Assembly: GCA_005791855.1 (NCBI GenBank) | Contig: SXUH01000331.1 | Span: 1 to 9,252, forward strand | Reading direction: 5' to 3' | Length of the DNA: 9,252 nucleotides | DNA from: Bdellovibrionales bacterium | Lineage (GTDB): Bacteria; Bdellovibrionota; Bacteriovoracia; Bacteriovoracales; Bacteriovoracaceae | Shown here: in pieces, positions 6,181-9,252 of the stretch | Position numbering within the stretch: the stretch's first letter is position 1 | Layout of the letters: the number at the start of each line of letters is the position of its first letter | Position numbers and translations under genes: made by a program | The notes under the pieces: model-generated | Told to the model about the DNA's origin: nothing | Databases searched by the model: none | What the model saw: only the letters and a program-made list of their open reading frames with translations

Positions 6181-7145
6181 AGTCCCCTCCCCTTCACCTG
6201 GAGCCCTCGCTTGATCCGGAGGAGCTCGTCCTCGTGCTTCAGGAGAAGCTCCTGCGCCTCTCCCGGCCTCACTTCCTTGAACCGGACCTTCTTCCCCGGG
6301 AGCACGTGGGCGAACTTCGGAAGATCCACCGAGATGACGTTCCCGATCCTCGGGTAGCCCCCCGTGGTCTGCCGGTCGGCCATGAGGACGATGGGCCTTC
6401 CGTCGGGCGGGACCTGGATGGTTCCGAAGGTCACCGCACTCGAGACGATCTCGTGGGCGTGAGGAAAGGAGACGTCGAAGCTCTGGAGCTTGTAGCCCAT
6501 CCGGTCCGACTGGCCCGTGACCACGAACTCCTCTTCGAAGATCCTGTGGTTCCCGGGGACGAGGTCCCACTCGGGGCCCTTCACCACGCGGACCACGGGG
6601 TTCTCCTCGAAGTCCTGGAAGTGCGCGAAGTACATCCGCCACTTCGCTTCGCCGTAGGCGTCCGGCACGGGCCTTCGGACCTCGTTGGTTTGGAGGACGT
6701 CGTGGGCGAGGAGGGCCCGGCCCTCGAAGCCGCCGAGGCCCGCCTTCACGTAGGTGGAGTAGCTCCCGAGGACCCGCGGAACCTTGATCCCACCCTGGAC
6801 CGCGAGGTAGCAGTAGCGGCCCGTTCCCAGGGACTCGAAGCTCAGGATGCTCTGGGCCTTCACCCGCACGGGCTTCCACAGGGAGATCCGCTCGCCGTCG
6901 ATCCGCGGGGCGAGGTCCGAGCCGGTGACGGCGACGAGGTGGTCTTCCGTGAACCGGATGGTCGGGCCCAGCATCGAGATGTCGAGCACGGCTTCGTCGG
7001 AGAAGTTCTGCGCGAGGTAGTTGGCGAGCCGGTAGGAGTAGACGTCCATGACGCCGCCGACGACGATCCCCTGGTCCTGGAAGCCGACCCTCCCGGCGTC
7101 CTGGACGGTCGTGAGGAGGCCGGGTTGGATGATCTCGAGGCTCAC
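6177..7145 (-). CDS. pxpC: 5-oxoprolinase subunit C, KipA-like biotin-dependent-carboxylase fold (322 aa)
   Basis: PxpC is the partner of PxpB; the pair resembles the two halves of urea amidolyase/allophanate hydrolase-type domains. Family landmarks are GLLTTVQDAGRVGFQ at 9-23, LAVQGGI at 114-120, GLGGFEGRAL at 136-145, SDRMGYKL at 213-220 and PIVLMADRQTTGGYPRIG at 251-268, followed by a DLPKFAHVLPG segment at 274-284. The length is close to E. coli PxpC (310 aa), with a slightly longer charged C-terminus (about 295-322). The start is GTG at 7145, overlapping the pxpB stop as GTGA, which implies translation by re-initiation. Older annotations may call it an allophanate hydrolase or KipI antagonist. 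Confidence 0.96.
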   Translation of the reverse strand: MSLEIIQPGLLTTVQDAGRVGFQDQGIVVGGVMDVYSYRLANYLAQNFSDEAVLDISMLGPTIRFTEDHLVAVTGSDLAPRIDGERISLWKPVRVKAQSILSFESLGTGRYCYLAVQGGIKVPRVLGSYSTYVKAGLGGFEGRALLAHDVLQTNEVRRPVPDAYGEAKWRMYFAHFQDFEENPVVRVVKGPEWDLVPGNHRIFEEEFVVTGQSDRMGYKLQSFDVSFPHAHEIVSSAVTFGTIQVPPDGRPIVLMADRQTTGGYPRIGNVISVDLPKFAHVLPGKKVRFKEVRPGEAQELLLKHEDELLRIKRGLQVKGRGL

Positions 7146-7807
7146 GGCTTCCCCACCGGGATGAAGCGCACCCGGTCCCCGGCCCGCAGGAGCGCGGGCG
7201 TCTCCCGGCCCGGGTCGAAGAGTCTCAGGTCCGTTCTTCCGATGAGCTGCCAGCCGCCGGGAGTCTCCAGTGGGTAGACTCCGGTCTGGGCCCCGCCGAT
7301 TCCCACCGAGCCCGCGGGGACTCGGCTCCGGGGATCGGACCTCCTCGGTGTGACGAGCCTCGGATCCAGCCCGCCGAGGTACGGGAAGCCGGGGGCGAAG
7401 CCGATCATGTAGACGAGGTAGTCGGTCCCGCTGTGGAGAGCGACGATCTCCTCGCGGGCAAGACCGGTGTGCGAAGCCACGAAGTCCAGGTCGGGGCCCG
7501 CGGCCCCTCCGTAGACCACCGGGATCTCCACCAGCCGAGGGGTGACCGCGGGAACGGACTCAAGCTCCGAGAACTCCGCTTCGATCAACGACCGGAGCTT
7601 CACGAAGGGGGCCTCGCTTCCGCCGGCGTAGTCCCGGGGGTCGTAGTGCACGGTGAGGGTGGTGAAGGCGGGGACGGCTTCGAGGTAGGAGAGCTCGGAG
7701 TCCCGGAGCCGCTGGCCCAGGGCCGTCACGGTGGCGTGCACCTCCGGAGAGATCACGCTCCCGACTTCGATCACGAGGGCCCGGTCCCCCAGAGGAAAAA
7801 TCTTCAT
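7142..7807 (-). CDS. pxpB: 5-oxoprolinase subunit B, KipI-like (221 aa)
   Basis: First gene of the pxp operon. Family motifs are complete: FPLGDRALVIE at 4-14, EIPVVYGG at 94-101, HSG at 125-127, YMIGFAPGFPYLGGLD at 133-148, TPRR at 153-156, VPAGSVGIGG at 163-172 and TPGGWQLIGRT at 182-192. Length matches E. coli PxpB (218 aa). With PxpC and PxpA it forms the prokaryotic 5-oxoprolinase, which removes the 5-oxoproline formed spontaneously from glutamine and glutamate. The gene order pxpB-pxpC-pxpA is that of E. coli. A GGAG lies only 2 nt before the ATG, too close to be a normal Shine-Dalgarno, and a TAAGAT hexamer ends 6 nt before the ATG. The message may therefore be leaderless. No KipR-like regulator is adjacent. 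Confidence 0.96.
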   Translation of the reverse strand: MKIFPLGDRALVIEVGSVISPEVHATVTALGQRLRDSELSYLEAVPAFTTLTVHYDPRDYAGGSEAPFVKLRSLIEAEFSELESVPAVTPRLVEIPVVYGGAAGPDLDFVASHTGLAREEIVALHSGTDYLVYMIGFAPGFPYLGGLDPRLVTPRRSDPRSRVPAGSVGIGGAQTGVYPLETPGGWQLIGRTDLRLFDPGRETPALLRAGDRVRFIPVGKP

Positions 7808-7813
7808 GGCTCC

Positions 7814-7819
7814 ATCTTA
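7814..7819 (-). promoter_or_regulatory. Candidate -10 hexamer of the pxp operon, leaderless geometry
   Basis: TAAGAT on the minus strand matches TATAAT at 4 of 6 positions and ends exactly 6 nt before the pxpB ATG, the same spacing seen before serA and the 8172 receiver gene. The palindrome at 7847-7858 would lie near the -40 region of this promoter, suitable for regulation. Confidence 0.4.
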
Positions 7820-7846
7820 CCGTTAGCGGACCGGCACAGACAAGTA

Positions 7847-7858
7847 TTAACTCGTTAA
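7847..7858. promoter_or_regulatory. Perfect palindrome midway between pxpB and the divergent small gene, possible operator
   Basis: TTAAC-TC-GTTAA is a perfect inverted repeat with a 2-bp centre. It lies about 40 bp from the pxpB ATG and about 42 bp from the GTG of the divergent gene. A TATTAA (7845-7850), usable as a -10 for the plus-strand gene, overlaps its left arm. The position suits one regulator controlling both directions. Confidence 0.4.
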
Positions 7859-7899
7859 CCTTCTCCCCCCCGCTGCCGATGAGGGCTCAAAGGAATCCC

Positions 7900-8103
7900 G
7901 TGAACCTCGCCCAGCTCATCAAAGTGAAGAACAAACTCCTCGACCAGATGGAGGCCGACCTCGGCGCGCAGAGCTTCGCTTCCCAGGAAGCCTTCGAGCG
8001 AGCCTCGGAGAGCTACCAGAGAGCGATCATGAACTTCTTCGTCACCGCTCTGGAGGAGATCATCGACCCGGAGGGGGCCGAGCAAACTGATAAGGCTGCC
8101 TGA
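7900..8103 (+). CDS. Small helical protein of unknown function (67 aa)
   Basis: The proposed start is GTG at 7900, preceded by AAAGGA with a 5-nt gap. An in-frame ATG at 7879 has only a C-rich stretch before it and no Shine-Dalgarno. Coding is supported by strongly G/C-biased third positions, whereas the overlapping frame on the other strand lacks that support. The product is soluble, charged and almost wholly helical, with heptad-like spacing in LAQLIKVKNKLLDQMEADL (after the start) and FERASESYQRAIMNFFVTAL further on, ending in an acidic tail. It has no cysteines, signal peptide or membrane segment. It looks like a small coiled-coil or helical-hairpin adaptor. I do not recognise a family. 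It is divergent from pxpB and 68 nt upstream of the receiver gene. Confidence 0.68.
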   Translation: MNLAQLIKVKNKLLDQMEADLGAQSFASQEAFERASESYQRAIMNFFVTALEEIIDPEGAEQTDKAA

Positions 8104-8159
8104 CGTCATCGCCGCCGATCTTCCAGATTTCTTATGTTCGTCTTTGGGCCCAAGTCCGC

Positions 8160-8165
8160 TATGGT
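8160..8165 (+). promoter_or_regulatory. Candidate -10 hexamer of the receiver-domain gene, leaderless geometry
   Basis: TATGGT has 4 of 6 consensus matches and ends 6 nt before the ATG at 8172, so transcription would start at the start codon. The intervening CCTTGT has no Shine-Dalgarno character. The -35 side (TTCGTC at 8137-8142) is poor. Confidence 0.4.
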
Positions 8166-8171
8166 CCTTGT

Positions 8172-8636
8172 ATGGAGACGTACACCATCCTCTTCGCCGA
8201 AGACGAAGACTCCCTCCGAGAAATTTTCACCGAGCTCCTCCGGAGCGAAGGCTACGAGTGCCTCGAGGCGAGGAACGGCGAGGAAGCCATCGAGGTGCTG
8301 AAGGCGCACCCGAAGGTCGACCTCGTCCTCACCGACTTCAACATGCCGAAGCTGAACGGCACGCAGCTCCTCTTCTGGTGCCGGCAGAACGACTTCCACA
8401 TGCCCTTCATCTTCATGACCGCGAACGTCGAGCGCCTCCCCATCGAGGAGATGGCCCTCGGGGACTGCTGCTCCTCCATGCTCCAGAAGCCCGTGAGCTT
8501 TACCCAACTCCTCGAGGAGATCGAGCGCGCGAAGGTCCGGAACCACGACTTCGAGTGCCACGGGAAGGCTTTCAACCCGGAGCTCGATCCGGTAAAAAAA
8601 GATTTCCCCGGTCAACAATACCTCGACCACCGGTAG
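8172..8636 (+). CDS. Stand-alone response-regulator receiver-domain protein (154 aa)
   Basis: A CheY-like receiver fills residues about 4-120: acidic pocket at Glu10/Asp11/Glu12 (FAEDED), phospho-acceptor Asp55 in LVLTDFNMPKLNG, conserved Thr83 in FMTAN, and Lys106 followed by Pro107. All phosphorylation residues are present, so it should accept phosphate from a histidine kinase. No output domain follows, only a 30-residue polar tail. It therefore probably acts through protein contacts in a phosphorelay, in motility or in control of a partner. The segment before Lys106 reads GDCCSSMLQKP, with vicinal cysteines 99-100 where families usually have small or acidic residues. Five cysteines in 154 residues is high. 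No kinase gene is visible in the window. The start is the ATG that gives the canonical N-terminal strand. Confidence 0.93.
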   Translation: METYTILFAEDEDSLREIFTELLRSEGYECLEARNGEEAIEVLKAHPKVDLVLTDFNMPKLNGTQLLFWCRQNDFHMPFIFMTANVERLPIEEMALGDCCSSMLQKPVSFTQLLEEIERAKVRNHDFECHGKAFNPELDPVKKDFPGQQYLDHR

Positions 8637-8666
8637 TCCGATCCGCATGAATCTACTCCCTCGGAC
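8636..8666 (+). terminator. Possible weak terminator after the receiver gene
   Basis: GTCCGA (8636-8641) and TCGGAC (8661-8666) are perfect inverted arms around a 19-nt loop, starting at the last base of the stop codon. A short T4 follows about 10 nt later. The large loop makes this a weak call. Confidence 0.25.
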
Positions 8667-8677
8667 CGATGCATACT

Positions 8678-8700
8678 TTTCTGTTTCCAGAAAGTGGAAA
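8678..8700 (+). other. Two overlapping, mutually exclusive short hairpins
   Basis: TTTCTG-TTTC-CAGAAA (8678-8693) and TTTCCA-GAAAG-TGGAAA (8684-8700) are both perfect 6-bp stems that share bases, so only one can form at a time. They lie between the receiver gene and the next response-regulator gene, ahead of an A/T-rich tract. If this DNA is transcribed they could act as alternative structures; otherwise the arms may be protein sites. Confidence 0.3.
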
Positions 8701-8703
8701 TCG

Positions 8704-8733
8704 AATTACTTTTAAAATTAGAAAAATTACTTT
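8704..8733. repeat. Direct repeat AATTACTTT with 21-bp period
   Basis: AATTACTTT occurs at 8704-8712 and 8725-8733, exactly 21 bp (two helical turns) apart, with a related AATTAG at 8716-8721 between them. The tract is A/T-rich and lies upstream of an OmpR-type regulator gene. Regulators of that class bind direct repeats. Confidence 0.35.
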
Positions 8734-8796
8734 CACTTAAACCGCCGTGCTAGGAAGAGCTTTCCTCCTTCTGGGCACCTCGCAGTGTGAGACGAT

Positions 8797-8831
8797 AGCT
8801 TAAGCGAATCAAAAGAAAGCTTAGCAAATCA
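8797..8831. repeat. Imperfect 14-15-nt direct repeat just upstream of the response-regulator Shine-Dalgarno
   Basis: AGCTTAAGCGAATCA (8797-8811) and AGCTTAGCAAATCA (8818-8831) begin 21 bp apart and differ by one indel and one substitution. They end just before the Shine-Dalgarno of the gene at 8845. A weak promoter, TGGGCA (8772-8777) with TAGCTT (8796-8801), would overlap the first copy. Confidence 0.4.
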
Positions 8832-8844
8832 GACAGGAGACTGA

Positions 8845-9252
8845 ATGGCAAAGATCCTTATCGTCGAGGATGATCCGCAGATCTCGAAGAGCCTCAAGAT
8901 CAACCTGAAGCTCGGCGGGTTCGAACCCGAAACCGCGAGCTCCATCGCCGAAGCGACCCAGCTCCTGCGCGCGCACAACTTCGATCTCATGTGCCTGGAC
9001 ATCGGCCTCCCCGACGGCAGCGGCCTGGACCTCTGCCAGCGGGTCCGCGACGGCGGCGACGACATCCCGATCCTCTTCATCAGCGCCCGCACCGACGAGG
9101 CCACGGTGGTGCGCGGGATCCAGCAGGGCGGCGACGACTACCTCCGGAAGCCCTTCGGCATCGAGGAGCTCAAGGTCCGGATCCAGAAGATCCTCCGGCG
9201 CATCTCCGCGCCGACGCCGCTCCTGACCTTCGGCCAGCTCTCCATCGACTCC
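8845..9252 (+). CDS. OmpR/PhoB-family response regulator, N-terminal part; 3' end outside window
   Basis: The ATG has a clear Shine-Dalgarno, AGGAGA, 4 nt upstream. The visible 136 residues contain a full receiver domain: ILIVEDD with Asp9/Asp10, phospho-acceptor Asp52 in LMCLDIGLPDGSG, Ser80 in LFISAR, GGDDYLRKPF with Lys102, and the RIQKILRR helix 112-119 that ends such domains. A linker leads into LLTFGQLSID at 126-135, the usual opening strand of the winged-helix DNA-binding domain of this family. It is expected to be a phosphorylation-dependent transcription factor; its kinase may lie downstream outside the window. The direct repeats upstream could be autoregulatory sites. It starts a new unit 208 nt after the receiver gene. 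Confidence 0.93.
   Translation, partial: MAKILIVEDDPQISKSLKINLKLGGFEPETASSIAEATQLLRAHNFDLMCLDIGLPDGSGLDLCQRVRDGGDDIPILFISARTDEATVVRGIQQGGDDYLRKPFGIEELKVRIQKILRRISAPTPLLTFGQLSIDS

Noticed and set aside
7804..7815. Mini-ORF Met-Glu-Pro-stop overlapping the pxpB start
   Set aside because: Its ATG falls in the predicted -10 hexamer and it has no Shine-Dalgarno. A three-codon frame here is expected by chance.
7855..8109. 84-aa minus-strand open frame opposite the small helical protein
   Set aside because: Third-position composition favours the plus-strand frame, which also has a strong Shine-Dalgarno.
8591..8600. A7 run near the 3' end of the receiver gene, considered as a programmed frameshift site
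   Set aside because: It lies beyond the folded domain, and neither alternative frame adds a recognisable continuation.

Overview
The window is GC-rich DNA from a Gram-negative bacterium. It encodes several exported proteins with Sec-type signal peptides, and two of them end in the C-terminal phenylalanine typical of outer-membrane proteins. There is no rRNA, tRNA, mobile element or CRISPR array. Lineage cannot be fixed from sequence alone; a deltaproteobacterial or Bdellovibrionota-like origin is only a guess. Third codon positions are strongly G/C in most genes. The exceptions are the first third of serA and a small repeat-protein gene.

Layout. Positions 1-696 (minus) hold the N-terminal part of a KefB/KefC-type cation:proton antiporter, cut by the window edge. 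It diverges from serA (777-1991, plus), a serine-inhibitable-type 3-phosphoglycerate dehydrogenase. serA is followed at once by two exported proteins: a DUF3943-like protein (1997-2629) and a probable outer-membrane beta-barrel (2619-3248). Converging on these are two single minus-strand genes for small exported proteins: an 80-residue protein built of 12-residue repeats (3277-3519) and an unrecognised 150-residue protein (3708-4160).

Positions 4256-7807 (minus) form a compact 5-oxoproline catabolic operon, read as pxpB, pxpC, pxpA and then an NRAMP-fold transporter, with a 4-base overlap at every junction. PxpABC hydrolyses 5-oxoproline to glutamate with ATP. The transporter lacks the metal-binding motifs of true NRAMPs and probably imports 5-oxoproline or a related compound. 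A perfect 12-bp palindrome lies midway between pxpB and a divergent small helical protein gene (7900-8103). The right end holds a stand-alone receiver-domain protein (8172-8636) and the start of an OmpR/PhoB-type response regulator (8845 to the edge).

The most notable regulatory signal concerns four genes that start transcription units without a good Shine-Dalgarno (kef, serA, pxpB and the 8172 receiver). Each has a TANNNT hexamer exactly 6 nt before its ATG, the geometry expected for leaderless mRNAs. The other unit-leading genes have clear Shine-Dalgarno sequences.
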